A stretch of DNA of 64,000 bases. It comes from JBCCFC01 sp965213595 (GTDB taxonomy: Bacteria; Chloroflexota; Anaerolineae; Caldilineales; Caldilineaceae). The position numbers and the translations under genes are program-made. Below, piece after piece: positions 50,122 to 59,300 of this stretch (position 1 is the stretch's first letter; each line of letters opens with the position of its first letter). A model generated the notes under the pieces. It was not told where the DNA came from, made no database searches, and worked only from the letters and a program-made list of their open reading frames with translations. The DNA is taken from the NCBI GenBank assembly GCA_965213595.1, contig CBDBZO010000006.1:992001-1056000 (forward strand). The letters run 5' to 3'.

Positions 50122-51111
50122 ATGAACCTTCGCGTCAAAGACGTAGCCGGAATGCCCGCTGACTTCGCCGACAACGGCTTCTACGGCCAGGACATTCTGA
50201 GCGTCAGCCAGTTCGAGCGCGCCAACTTGGACTACATCTTCCGCGTGGCGCACGAGATGCGCGTGCTGGTGGAGCGCTTTGGTAGCGCGGATTTGCTGCA
50301 GGGCAAAATCTTGGCCAATCTTTTCTACGAGCCGAGCACGCGCACGGCCTCCAGCTTTATGGCGGCGATGCTGCGGCTGGGCGGGCAGATGATTCCGATC
50401 AACAACGTCCAGTATTCCTCGGTGACGAAGGGCGAGAGCCTGCCGGACACGGTGCGCACGCTGGAGTGCTACGCCGACGTGATCGTGCTGCGCCACCCCG
50501 AACTGGGCGCGGCGCAGACGGCGGCGCGCTACGCCAGCAAGCCCATCATCAATGCCGGCGACGGCGTGGGCGAGCACCCGACGCAGGCGCTGCTCGATTT
50601 GTTTACGATTGTCGAAGAGCTGGGGGCGGACGCGCTGGCGGGCGGCGGCCTCAAAATCGCCATGGTGGGCGATCTGCGCTACGGGCGCACCGTTCACAGC
50701 CTGACCAAGCTGCTGTTGAGCTACCCCGTCGAGCTGGCCTTTATTAGCCCACAGATTTTGCGGATGCCGACGGACGTGCTGGACGCCGTGCGCGCGGCGG
50801 GGCACACCTTTCGCGAAGTCGAGGACGTGCAGGAGGTGATCACCGAGGCGGACGTGCTCTACGTGACGCGCGTGCAGAAGGAGCGCTTCACCGACCTGGC
50901 CGACTACGACCGCGTGAAAGACCAGTACGTCGTCGACCCCGTGCTGATGCAGCAGGCGAAGGAGCGCATGATCGTGATGCACCCGCTGCCGCGCGTCAAC
51001 GAAATCAGCTACGCGGTGGACGATGACCCGCGCGCGGCCTACTTTCGCCAGATGCGCAACGGCATGTACATCCGCATGGCCCTGCTGGCCAGCGTATTGG
51101 GCAAGGCATAA
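50122..51111 (+). CDS. pyrB: Aspartate carbamoyltransferase catalytic chain
   Basis: The 329-residue enzyme condenses carbamoyl phosphate with aspartate. The carbamoyl-phosphate loop FYEPSTRTASSF, the HPTQALLDLFTI segment, VGDLRYGRTVHSL and MHPLPRVNEI are the standard ATCase motifs. AAGGA lies upstream of ATG 50122, and conserved homology starts soon after. No pyrI regulatory chain is adjacent. It shares the strand with pyrC, with a broken hypothetical gene between. Confidence 0.96.
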   Translation: MNLRVKDVAGMPADFADNGFYGQDILSVSQFERANLDYIFRVAHEMRVLVERFGSADLLQGKILANLFYEPSTRTASSFMAAMLRLGGQMIPINNVQYSSVTKGESLPDTVRTLECYADVIVLRHPELGAAQTAARYASKPIINAGDGVGEHPTQALLDLFTIVEELGADALAGGGLKIAMVGDLRYGRTVHSLTKLLLSYPVELAFISPQILRMPTDVLDAVRAAGHTFREVEDVQEVITEADVLYVTRVQKERFTDLADYDRVKDQYVVDPVLMQQAKERMIVMHPLPRVNEISYAVDDDPRAAYFRQMRNGMYIRMALLASVLGKA

Positions 51112-51150
51112 ACGTTGCGGACGGACAAGCAACGAACAGGGAGACGCGCG

Positions 51151-53154
51151 ATGCGGACGGGCGAGCGGCTGCTCATTCTCTTCACTCTTTTGGTGGCGAC
51201 GGGGCTGCGCTGGCAGCGGCCTGCACTGGTGCAGTATGCCGGTGACGAGGCGTACATCACTGGCATCGCGCAGCGGATTGCAGAACTGCGCGGCTATTTT
51301 CCGCTGCTCAGCGGCGGCACCTTGCTCGGCATCGAGCGCTCCGCCTTCGATGCCTACTTGATGGCCATGCCGCTGCTGCTGGCTGGCCGCCTGGAAGCGG
51401 CTGTGTTGGGCGTCGGCGCGGCGGGCGTCGTCGCCGTGGCGCTGACGTATGCGCTGGGGCGACGCGTGGCGCGCGCGCTGAATCTGCCGGGCGTGGGGCT
51501 GGTCGCCGCGCTCTTTATGGCCACGAATCCGTGGCTTGTGCTGCTGGATCGCAGGCTGTGGGCGCATATCCAGGTTGCGTTAAGCGTGGCGCTGCTGCTG
51601 CTGGCCTGGGAGGTCGTCGTGGAGCGACCCATACAGAAAACTAGCGGCCGGGCCGCCCGCTGGTTTTTTGTGCTGGCCGCGCTGCAGCTGCTCAGCCACG
51701 TGCTGGCGCTGGTGCAGGCACTGAGCTGGCTCGGTGGCTGGCTGAGCGCGCCGCGCCGCTGGTGGCGCGGCGAGAGCGCTTGGGGCATTGTGATTGCGCT
51801 GGCGCTGCTGCTGCCCTACGGCTGGGCGCTGGTCGGCCACGTGCAGCGCGCGGGGCTGCCCACGCCGTTCCGCGCGATCGAATGGCCCACGCCCTGGCAC
51901 GTGCACCTGCTCAACGCACGCGATTGGGTTGGTGCGTACCGCCTGCTTGCCGGCACGGGCATTGCCGATTCGGTTGGTCTTGTGGATAGCGCAAACGCCT
52001 GGTGGCAGGCGACCGACGCCATTGCGGCGCCGATGATTATGCTGCTGCTCACTGTGGGCGTTCTTTACACTGTGTGGCGGGCGCGGGAGCAAAGCGAGGC
52101 GGGCCTGGGCGCGCGTCTGCTGCTGCTGTGGAGCGCGGGGCCGCTGCTGCTTCTTGGCCTCCGGCCCGTAACCGTTTACTTCCAATATTGGACGGTGCTG
52201 CTGCCGCTGCCCGCGCTCGCCAGCGCCGTTGGCCTTTGCGTGCTGGGCGATGTGCTGCGTCGCGTGGCCGCGCCGCGCGCGGCCTGGAGCGTGGTCGGCG
52301 CGGTGGCTGGCGCGACCGTTGTGATCTGGACGGGCAGCTACCTCGCGCAGCTCGATGTGGTGGAGCGCGGCGGCGGCGATGCGACGCTCCACACGTGGCA
52401 GCAGGTGACGGGCGCGGCGCGTGAGTTGGCCCAGGCTGAAGGCACGCAGGAGGTGCGCGTGGCCGTGCGCGGCGTGGACCCTGGCTACGAAAGCGAGCCA
52501 GCCATTGTCGCCACGCTGCTTGGCAACCCCCCCTTTGCGCGCTTTGTCGCGCCCACGTCGCCACCCGCGCTCCTGCTGGCCCACAGTAAGCCCAGCCTCT
52601 ACCTGTGGGCCATTGACGCGCCGCAGACAGAAGCGCGTCTCGCGGAATTGGGCGAGCAGGTGCAGCAGATGCCGATGACGCACGAGCGCCCGCCCGCCCG
52701 CCTCTACCGCCTGCCGCCAGCGGATCGGCTGGCGCTGGGCTACACGCCGCTGGAGCCAGCCCCGGAGTGGAGCATCGGCATGAGGCTGCTGGGCTATGCG
52801 TTTGAACAGGATGCCTCCACCGATGCAGCAGCCGATGCACAGGCCAGCCGACCCATCACGGCAACGCTCGTCTGGCGCGTGCTGGAGCCGCCGTCCGCCG
52901 CGCGCGAGCGGGACTTTACGGCCTTCAACCACATCCTCAATACGCAGGAGGAGATGGTCACGCAGACCGGCGACCTGGCCCTGCTCAGCCGGGACTGGTG
53001 GCCCGGTGACGTGCTGGTTCAGCCTTATTTGCTGGAGCTGCCGCCCGGAACCTACACCTGGCGCGTCGGCTTCTACAGCCGCATCGACGGTGAACGCGCG
53101 CTCACCACAGCGGGCGGCGATACGACGGACTTGCCGGAGCTGGTCGTGCGTTAG
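51151..53154 (+). CDS. ArnT/PMT-like membrane glycosyltransferase
   Basis: The 667-residue protein has about ten membrane helices and a large C-terminal soluble part. VQYAGDEAYITGIAQRIAELRGYFPLLSG carries the acidic DE motif of the first periplasmic loop in GT-C (GT39/GT83) enzymes, which transfer sugars from polyprenyl phosphates to lipids or proteins outside the membrane. The C-terminal domain (from about residue 460) looks beta-rich (PGTYTWRVGFYSRIDGERA). GGGAG 7 bases before ATG 51151 sets the start; a TTG at 51115 is less likely. It follows pyrB by 39 bases. Donor and acceptor are unknown. Confidence 0.82.
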   Translation: MRTGERLLILFTLLVATGLRWQRPALVQYAGDEAYITGIAQRIAELRGYFPLLSGGTLLGIERSAFDAYLMAMPLLLAGRLEAAVLGVGAAGVVAVALTYALGRRVARALNLPGVGLVAALFMATNPWLVLLDRRLWAHIQVALSVALLLLAWEVVVERPIQKTSGRAARWFFVLAALQLLSHVLALVQALSWLGGWLSAPRRWWRGESAWGIVIALALLLPYGWALVGHVQRAGLPTPFRAIEWPTPWHVHLLNARDWVGAYRLLAGTGIADSVGLVDSANAWWQATDAIAAPMIMLLLTVGVLYTVWRAREQSEAGLGARLLLLWSAGPLLLLGLRPVTVYFQYWTVLLPLPALASAVGLCVLGDVLRRVAAPRAAWSVVGAVAGATVVIWTGSYLAQLDVVERGGGDATLHTWQQVTGAARELAQAEGTQEVRVAVRGVDPGYESEPAIVATLLGNPPFARFVAPTSPPALLLAHSKPSLYLWAIDAPQTEARLAELGEQVQQMPMTHERPPARLYRLPPADRLALGYTPLEPAPEWSIGMRLLGYAFEQDASTDAAADAQASRPITATLVWRVLEPPSAARERDFTAFNHILNTQEEMVTQTGDLALLSRDWWPGDVLVQPYLLELPPGTYTWRVGFYSRIDGERALTTAGGDTTDLPELVVR

Positions 53155-53521
53155 CGCAGTTGGGCATAAGCCCCGTTGACATCTCGTTGATGAAGAGCAA
53201 GGAAATCTTTAAGCGATCAAGGAGTAGGCACACCCCGTGTTGGATCAGCCATGAAACAAGTGAAGTTCAGGGGCATCTGCCGTGCGCACGAGGGCGTGCG
53301 CACTCCTCGTTGCTTGCCGGAGCTAGCGGTGCAGCAAACAAAGTTTGACGGATGGCGCTTGGCGGGTATGGGTGCGTCATGGCGTGCCCGTACCCGCCAA
53401 AACAAAATAGCTTGGACTACTTGAAGCATCGTCTGGCCGTGTTACGTTGATCATCTCCTTTCCGTTCATTTCAATCTAATTCAACCTCCCAACCACGGGG
53501 AGACCAAATAGGGGAGTCCTC
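53155..53521. other. Intergenic region before the HtrA-like gene
   Basis: It holds a half-copy of a family-1 terminal repeat (CCGTTGACAT near 53174), an inverted repeat around GTGCGCACGAGGGCGTGCGCAC near 53281, the palindrome at 53361-53398 and a GGGGAG Shine-Dalgarno before the next gene. No reading frame has coding character. Confidence 0.5.
53361..53398. repeat. Palindromic repeat with CATGGCGT core
   Basis: GGCGGGTATGGGTGCG is mirrored imperfectly around TCATGGCG by GTGCCCGTACCCGCC. It belongs to the same family as 25965-26000 and 60777-60798. Confidence 0.65.
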
Positions 53522-56500
53522 ATGTTTACGCTTCTTGCTCACCTCCGTGTACAACATCCATTGTACACACATCTACGACGCACCCTTTCGCTGCAAACAA
53601 TAGTGGCAACGCTATTTGCCGTCATCTTGCTTGCCGGCAGCGCTGCCCCGGCGCTGGCCCAGGATGATGACCCCGACGAGCCAACCCGGCGGCGCGTGCC
53701 CTCGATTCAAATCGAGCGCACGCCCACGCCCGAAGCGAACGAGGCCGACGAAGAAACAGAGGCCGATACAGAAGCGGAAGCCGACGAAGAAACGGCATCA
53801 GCCGCAGCAGACGACGAACCCACCGGCGAACCCACCGGCGAGCCCACAGACGAGCCCACAGACGAGCCCACAGACGAGCCCACAAACGGACCCGCGGATA
53901 CGCTCGAAGCAGCCCAGGCCGCCGTCGTCCAGATCGAGGCCGTCGGCACCTTTGTCGATCCCGCCGAAGGGCTGCTGCAAAACGCCGCGGGCACGGGCTC
54001 CGGCTTCATCATCGATCCCTCCGGCATCGCCGTGACCAATAATCACGTGGTGACGGGCGCGGCCTTTGTCAAAGTGTACATCGGCGACGAAGAGCGACCG
54101 CGCAGCGCCCGCGTGCTGGGCGTCTCCGAATGCTCGGACCTGGCCGTGATCGATATTGAGGGCAGCGACTATCCCTACCTCGACTGGTACGACGGGCGCA
54201 TCCGCGTGGGGCTGGACGTCTATGCCGCGGGCTTCCCGCTGGGCGATCCCGAATTTACGCTGACCCGTGGTATCGTCGCCAAGGCCAACGCCGACGGCGA
54301 GAGCGAGTGGTCCTCGCTGCCCAGCGTGCTTCAGCACGACGCCACGATCAACCCCGGCAACTCCGGCGGCCCGCTGCTGGACGGCGACGGGCGCGTGGTC
54401 GGCGTCAACTACGCGGGAGACGACGGCACATCTCAGTACTTCGCCATTTCGCGCGACCAGGCGCTGCCGCTGATCGAGGAGCTGGAGGCGGGCAACGACA
54501 TCGATTCCATTGGCATCAACGGCACGGCGGTGACGGACGGCGAGGAGCTCTCCGGCATCTGGGTCGCCTCCGTCGATTCCGGCTCGCCCGCCGACAATGC
54601 GGGCGTGCAGCCCGGCGACATCATCCTCTCGATGGAGGGGCTCTCCCTGGCAACGGACGGCACGATGAGCGACTACTGCAACATCCTGCGCAGCCACGAT
54701 CGGGAGGACGTGATGAGCCTGCGCGTGCTGCGCTACGAGAGCGGCGAAGTCTTTGTCGGCCAGCTCAACGGGCGCGAGCTGGAGTTGAGCTTTACCTTTG
54801 GCGAGATCGAAGATACCGTCGAGGAAGAGGCGGCGCAGAACGCGGATGAGGCGGAAGCGGAGGCAGGGGATGAAGAGCTCGTCGGCTACGACGAGTACGT
54901 CACCCTGACCGATGACTCGGGGCGGCTGACGATGGACGTGCCCGCGGCGTGGCCGGAGGTGGACGGCAGCGAGTGGACGAGCTCGACCGACGGCGAGCCG
55001 ATTGGCGTGCGCCTGAGCGCGGCCACGGATTTGGACGCCTACACCGAATCGTGGGGCGTCAGCGGCGCGTTTTTTGGGCTGATTGACTTGGCGAGCGAGC
55101 TGGACTTGGAAGCGTATCTCGACGACATCACCTTTGAGGAATCCTGCACCTTTGACAGCCGCGAACCCTTTGCCAACGACACCTACGCCGGCTACTCCGA
55201 TCTCTGGCTGGACTGCGGCGAGGAGGAGAGCGCGCTGCTCATCCTCGCCCTGCTGCCGGAGACCAACGACCACGTCGTCTACCTGGAGATTGGCATCGGC
55301 ACCCAGGCGGATTTGGATGCAGCGGACGTTATTCTCAACAGCTTCTCCGTCGACGGCTTAGGCGGCACGCCAGCGGCGAATGCCGCGGACGACGGTGATG
55401 CGGACGCTACCACGGAAACCGCTGCTGCCGACGCCCCCAATTTATTTGACCTCGTCGATACGTCCGAGATGGTCTACGACTTTGCCGCCATCGAGAACGA
55501 CGCGCTGGGTGCGCTGCTGCCCGCCGCGTGGAACGATGTGCAGCTCAACGATTGGGTGCTGGACGACGAGGAAGGGCCCATTGGCTACGAAGCCTTTGTG
55601 GCCGCGGATGCCGGGGCGCTGGAGACGCAGTGGGACGAGCCGGGCGTCTGGGTGCGCACCTCCTCCGTGCTGGCCGCGGAGCTGACGCCGGTGGAGGTGC
55701 TGGACACGCGCTACGACGATTTGGCCGAGCAGTGCGAGTACGAGGATCGCGCCGATTACGAAAACACGATTGGCGATACCACCTACATCGGCGGCTACGA
55801 CATCTGGTACGAGTGCGGCGATTCCGAAAACGTCTACGTCGTGCTGGCCGTGGCGCCGGAGGCAGGCAGCGTGCTTTCCATTATCGAGATGCAAATTATG
55901 GACGATGCCGACCTCGACGCCTTCGAGGTGCTGCTCGCTACCTTTTACGTTCCCGGCACTGTCGACGTTGCCGTTGGTTCCCCGGCGGATTCGCCCAGCG
56001 CGGAGGATGCGTCCCCCGCGCAGACGCAGTCCAGCAGCGGCGGCTTTGTCACCGTGCAGGACGACAACGGCGTGCTCTCCGTCTCCGTGCCCAGCCGCTG
56101 GGCGGAGACCGACAGCGGCGCGTGGCTCACGGATGGCGACCCGGAGCCGCTCGGTCTCCAGCTCACCGTCTCGCCGGACATCCTGGGCTTCGAGGACGAA
56201 AATGAGTGGGTTGCGCCGGGCGCGTACGTCATTGCCAGCAACCTGATTCCCGGCGCGTTCGAGATGAGCGACGTGCTCGACCTCGTTGAAATGTCCGACA
56301 GCTGCGACTACGACGACCGCTTCGACTACGAGCGCCTCGGCTTCAGCGGCGAGTACGACCTGTGGACGGACTGCGACGATCAGGGCGTCGTCATCGCCTG
56401 GCTGGCCGCGCGCCCGGACGATCACCGTGACCTGGCGCTGCTAGTCATGGTCGCCATGTTGACGGATGAGGATTACGACGCGTTTGAGCAGATTCTCAAC

Positions 56501-56896
56501 ACCGTCGAGTACAGCGAGCCCGCCGACTTTAACGCCTTGCTGGACGAGCTGGCCGCCGCCGAAATCGAACGTGCGGGCAGCGCCAACGCACTCGACGAAT
56601 CCACGGCGGGCGGCGACCCCGTGGCCGTGGTGCTCGTCAACGCGCTCAACGTGCGCGCCGGGCCGGGCACGGACTACGAGCGCGTGGACTCGGTGACGCT
56701 CAACGAGCAGCTGCTGATCACCGGGCGCAACGAAGCCTGCTCCTGGCTCCAGGTTATCTACGCCGAGCGGGCGCGGGGGCTGGGTCTCGGCCAGCGCCGA
56801 CTTCATTACCTTCACCACCCGCTGCGGCGACATTCCCGTCATGGATGCTCCGGCGGCGTCGGCTCCGAGCAGCGCGACGGACAGCGCGACGGCTGA
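53522..56896 (+). CDS. Secreted HtrA-like serine protease with PDZ, triplicated domain and SH3 (frame broken near 56779)
   Basis: The frame codes 1124 residues. A signal peptide (about 20-46) ends in PALAQ. An acidic stretch with EPTDEPTD repeats follows. The trypsin-like domain (about 130-325) has His in NNHVVTG, Asp in SDLAVID and Ser in NPGNSGGPLL. A PDZ domain (about 335-420: GVQPGDIILSMEGLSL) comes next, then three related domains of about 160 residues, each with a VPxxW motif and two Cys, then a bacterial SH3 (LNVRAGPGTDYERVDSV). After about 56779 the sequence leaves the SH3 frame; the true C-terminus goes on in the next frame. HtrA-like proteases degrade or sense misfolded proteins outside the membrane. 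GGGGAG precedes the ATG. Confidence 0.85.
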   Translation: MFTLLAHLRVQHPLYTHLRRTLSLQTIVATLFAVILLAGSAAPALAQDDDPDEPTRRRVPSIQIERTPTPEANEADEETEADTEAEADEETASAAADDEPTGEPTGEPTDEPTDEPTDEPTNGPADTLEAAQAAVVQIEAVGTFVDPAEGLLQNAAGTGSGFIIDPSGIAVTNNHVVTGAAFVKVYIGDEERPRSARVLGVSECSDLAVIDIEGSDYPYLDWYDGRIRVGLDVYAAGFPLGDPEFTLTRGIVAKANADGESEWSSLPSVLQHDATINPGNSGGPLLDGDGRVVGVNYAGDDGTSQYFAISRDQALPLIEELEAGNDIDSIGINGTAVTDGEELSGIWVASVDSGSPADNAGVQPGDIILSMEGLSLATDGTMSDYCNILRSHDREDVMSLRVLRYESGEVFVGQLNGRELELSFTFGEIEDTVEEEAAQNADEAEAEAGDEELVGYDEYVTLTDDSGRLTMDVPAAWPEVDGSEWTSSTDGEPIGVRLSAATDLDAYTESWGVSGAFFGLIDLASELDLEAYLDDITFEESCTFDSREPFANDTYAGYSDLWLDCGEEESALLILALLPETNDHVVYLEIGIGTQADLDAADVILNSFSVDGLGGTPAANAADDGDADATTETAAADAPNLFDLVDTSEMVYDFAAIENDALGALLPAAWNDVQLNDWVLDDEEGPIGYEAFVAADAGALETQWDEPGVWVRTSSVLAAELTPVEVLDTRYDDLAEQCEYEDRADYENTIGDTTYIGGYDIWYECGDSENVYVVLAVAPEAGSVLSIIEMQIMDDADLDAFEVLLATFYVPGTVDVAVGSPADSPSAEDASPAQTQSSSGGFVTVQDDNGVLSVSVPSRWAETDSGAWLTDGDPEPLGLQLTVSPDILGFEDENEWVAPGAYVIASNLIPGAFEMSDVLDLVEMSDSCDYDDRFDYERLGFSGEYDLWTDCDDQGVVIAWLAARPDDHRDLALLVMVAMLTDEDYDAFEQILNTVEYSEPADFNALLDELAAAEIERAGSANALDESTAGGDPVAVVLVNALNVRAGPGTDYERVDSVTLNEQLLITGRNEACSWLQVIYAERARGLGLGQRRLHYLHHPLRRHSRHGCSGGVGSEQRDGQRDG

Positions 56897-57209
56897 TGCG
56901 TCGGGCAGCGGCAACGCGGCGGGGGAGGCAAGCGGCAGCGCCGCGGGCAGCGCTGCGGTCGTCAATGCCAGCCTGGGCTGCTACCTCTTCCAGAACCAGC
57001 TCGGCGCGGAAATCACGATTACCTTCACCGCCCAGGGTCGCGACTGGAACAACACCTTTCCCCTTGCCGTTGACGCCGAACGCGAGGAGTGCTTCGAGCC
57101 GGGGGCTTACACGTACACGTTAGATGCGCCCCCGCCGTGGGGATCGACAAACGGGGAGATGGGTGTCGCGGCGGGGGATAATTTTTATTTTCCGATTAGT
57201 CCGGAATAG
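56841..57209 (+). pseudogene. C-terminal part of the HtrA-like protease in the shifted frame
   Basis: From about 56780 the +1 frame reads GWVSASADFITFTTRCGDIP, completing the SH3 domain, then a Ser/Ala linker and a last beta-like domain (GCYLFQNQLGAEITITFTA; FPLAVDAEREECFEPG) ending at TAG-like stop 57209. The break falls at a run of five G (about 56775-56779); four G would restore one frame. ATG 56841 is only an internal codon, and no Shine-Dalgarno is seen. It is most likely part of the gene at 53522 split by an indel or sequencing error. Confidence 0.65.
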
Positions 57210-57264
57210 ATCGAGTGTATTGAAGAGCTCAAGGTTCAAGTAAAAGTTCTACTTCTGCGAAAAC

Positions 57265-57312
57265 CAAGGGGGATTAAACTGCTTAACTTTAATTCCCCTT
57301 GATTTTTATTTT
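57265..57312 (+). terminator. Intrinsic terminator of the protease gene
   Basis: CAAGGGGGATTAAA pairs with TTTAATTCCCCTTG (one G-T type mismatch) across a 9-base loop, followed by ATTTTTATTTT. Confidence 0.85.
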
Positions 57313-57431
57313 GATGATGACGCCGCTGTAGGGATCGCCAAGGCATTCATCTCTATGATAGAATAACCGCAATCTACTTTTTATAACCCCTATGTTGACT
57401 GCTCTTGGGTAAAGGCGAAAGTCCTACAACT

Positions 57432-57794
57432 ATGAACATCTACGACAAACATCAACCGCTGGTTTCGGATCAGGTGACGGTGGCTTCCACAGATGAAGAA
57501 CTGTTGCTAGATTTTCATCTCAGTCCCACTCACGCGGGCGACGGAAATATAGATAATCGCTCTACCCAAAGAATCATTTTGTCGCGCGCCGCCGCAGAGT
57601 CCTTTGCTGCTGAACTACAGGCGGCAACAAATTTGTACAGCGAAAAGCCAGGCGTAAAGCCCGAACGCTTTTTTGGTCTTTGGTCCGACATGAGCGATGA
57701 CGAGCAGGTCATCTTTGAACAGATTCAGCAGGAACGTGCGGCCCATTTTGATCGGGATTTGCCTCAGTTTGATGCAGAGCAAGTTAGCGAATAG
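57432..57794 (+). CDS. Small protein paired with a PIN toxin (DUF3467-like, weak)
   Basis: The 120-residue product has a segment ILSRAAAESFAAELQAATNLY that resembles the IILSPEHAK..LL pattern of DUF3467 proteins; the match is weak. The C-terminal third is acidic (WSDMSDDEQVIFEQIQQE). ATG 57432 is chosen over an in-frame codon at 57405. It ends 2 bases before the PIN gene, the usual order for an antitoxin. Composition is AT-richer than the genes around. Its antitoxin role is inferred from position. Confidence 0.6.
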   Translation: MNIYDKHQPLVSDQVTVASTDEELLLDFHLSPTHAGDGNIDNRSTQRIILSRAAAESFAAELQAATNLYSEKPGVKPERFFGLWSDMSDDEQVIFEQIQQERAAHFDRDLPQFDAEQVSE

Positions 57795-57796
57795 CG

Positions 57797-58233
57797 ATGG
57801 AACGCTCCATTTTAGACACCAATATGCTGCTGCATGTTTTCCGCGGCCATCCCACTGTGATTCAGAAGGCCACGCAACATCAAAATCAGTTTGGCTACCT
57901 GTCCATCACATCCTTACCTACCACGAAGTTAAGAAGGGTTGGGCTTACAACGCTACCTCGCAGAACGCGACAACGCGCCGGAAAGCAAAAGGACGCCTAC
58001 GTAATTTCGAGGAGTTTTGCTACCAGAACGAAGTTCTACCACTGACAAGAAATGCCTGCAATGTTGCCGCAGCAATTTACGGCGAGCGTAGGCGGCAGGG
58101 GTTGAACTACCGAGCGGGCCTGGACTTATTAATTGCAGGTATCGCCCTGGACGGAGACTACACCATCGTTACTGAAAATCGCGCTGACTTTACCAATATT
58201 TCTAGCCTCCGCGTAGAGAATTGGCTCTTGTAA
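57797..58233 (+). pseudogene. PIN-domain toxin with frameshift
   Basis: The first frame begins ERSILDTNMLLHVFRGHPTV with the first catalytic Asp and runs to SITSLP. The rest continues in another frame from about 57920: LTYHEVKKGWAYNAT with the Glu, then NYRAGLDLLIAGIALDGDYTIVTENRADF with the last acidic residues. One missing base near 57920 explains the break. Joined, the protein is a complete VapC-like PIN RNase of about 145 residues. It is the second broken PIN toxin in the window. Confidence 0.78.
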
Positions 58234-58313
58234 AGATTTTGGCCGCAGGCAAGGGTTTTCTGCTCTCGAGAGAATGAGAGCATTGCCCCTGCATCTTCCG
58301 TTTATCCACGCTA

Positions 58314-58355
58314 TCATTCTCTTTGCAACTTCTGCGCCCTCCGCGCTCTCTACGT
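58314..58355. repeat. Short-period leader repeat (CTGCGCCCT type) before nei
   Basis: CTTTGCAACTTCTGCGCCCT then CCGCGCTCTCTACG shows a loose 8-9 bp period, ending 14 bases before the nei ATG. Confidence 0.4.
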
Positions 58356-58369
58356 TGACAAATTTACCC

Positions 58370-59194
58370 ATGCCCGAAGGACCCGAAATTCGCCTCGCCG
58401 CCGACAAAGTCGCCCAGGCCATCGTGGGCCAAGCGCCCGTGGAAGTCAGCTTTGCCTTTGAGCACCTCAAGCCCTACGAGCAGGAGTTGACCGGCACGGA
58501 AATCTACGCGCTGGAGACCCACGGCAAGGCGATGTTGACGCGCTTTGCCAACGGGCTGAACATCTACAGCCACAACCAGCTCTACGGTCGCTGGGAGGTG
58601 CGAGACGCCTACGATTTCCCCGATACCAATCGCCAGCTTCGCCTCGCCATCCACACCGAGAAGAAGTCCGCGCTGCTCTACAGCGCCTCGGACATCGAGG
58701 TGCTCAACGACGACGAGCTGGCCGATCACCCCTTCCTCAGCCAAATCGGCCCCGATCTGCTCGACCCGGCGCTGACCGTCGAGCAGGTCGCCGCTCGCTA
58801 CGCCAGCGAGCGCTTTCGCCGCCGCCGCTTCACCGGCCTGCTGCTCGATCAGCACTTTCTAGCGGGCACGGGCAACTATCTGCGCAGCGAAATTTTACAC
58901 GTCGCGGGCGTGCACCCCAACCAGCGCCCGATGGACTTGACGGATGAGCAAGTCCATCGCCTGGCCCAGGCCACGCTCGATCTCACGCGCCAATCCTACG
59001 ATACCAAAGGCGTCACCAACGATCTGGATCGGGCGCGCGAGCTCAAGCAGGTGGGGAAATCCTATGGCCAATACCGCTTCCACGTCTTTAACCGCGAAGA
59101 CCAAATGTGCTACACCTGCGGCGGCCCCGTGATCAAGGAAGTGCTGGGCGGGCGGCGGATTTATTTCTGCGAGACGTGCCAGCCCACACCGTAA
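58370..59194 (+). CDS. nei: Endonuclease VIII/Fpg-family DNA glycosylase
   Basis: The 274-residue enzyme removes oxidised bases and nicks DNA. The catalytic N-terminus PEGPEIRLAADKV (Pro1, Glu2 after Met removal) fixes ATG 58370. The helix-two-turn-helix shows as GTGNYLRSEILHVAGVHP, and the zinc finger as CYTCGGPV...CETC at the C-terminus. PEGPEI and the overall length favour Nei over MutM. The leader contains a short-period repeat. Confidence 0.94.
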   Translation: MPEGPEIRLAADKVAQAIVGQAPVEVSFAFEHLKPYEQELTGTEIYALETHGKAMLTRFANGLNIYSHNQLYGRWEVRDAYDFPDTNRQLRLAIHTEKKSALLYSASDIEVLNDDELADHPFLSQIGPDLLDPALTVEQVAARYASERFRRRRFTGLLLDQHFLAGTGNYLRSEILHVAGVHPNQRPMDLTDEQVHRLAQATLDLTRQSYDTKGVTNDLDRARELKQVGKSYGQYRFHVFNREDQMCYTCGGPVIKEVLGGRRIYFCETCQPTP

Positions 59195-59208
59195 CTGAAG
59201 AGGAATGC

Positions 59209-59281
59209 GCCACGAATTGCACGAATTACACGAATGGAAGTCTGCGAGACAAAAATTCGCGTAATTCGTGCAATTCGTGGC
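59209..59281. repeat. Inverted pair of AATTCGTG short-period arrays before rlmI
   Basis: CCACGAATTGCACGAATTAC at 59210 onward is mirrored at 59256-59281 (TTCGCGTAATTCGTGCAATT and on). The right array ends about 20 bases before the rlmI ATG. Confidence 0.7.
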
Positions 59282-59300
59282 AAAAATTTCCTTACCCACA

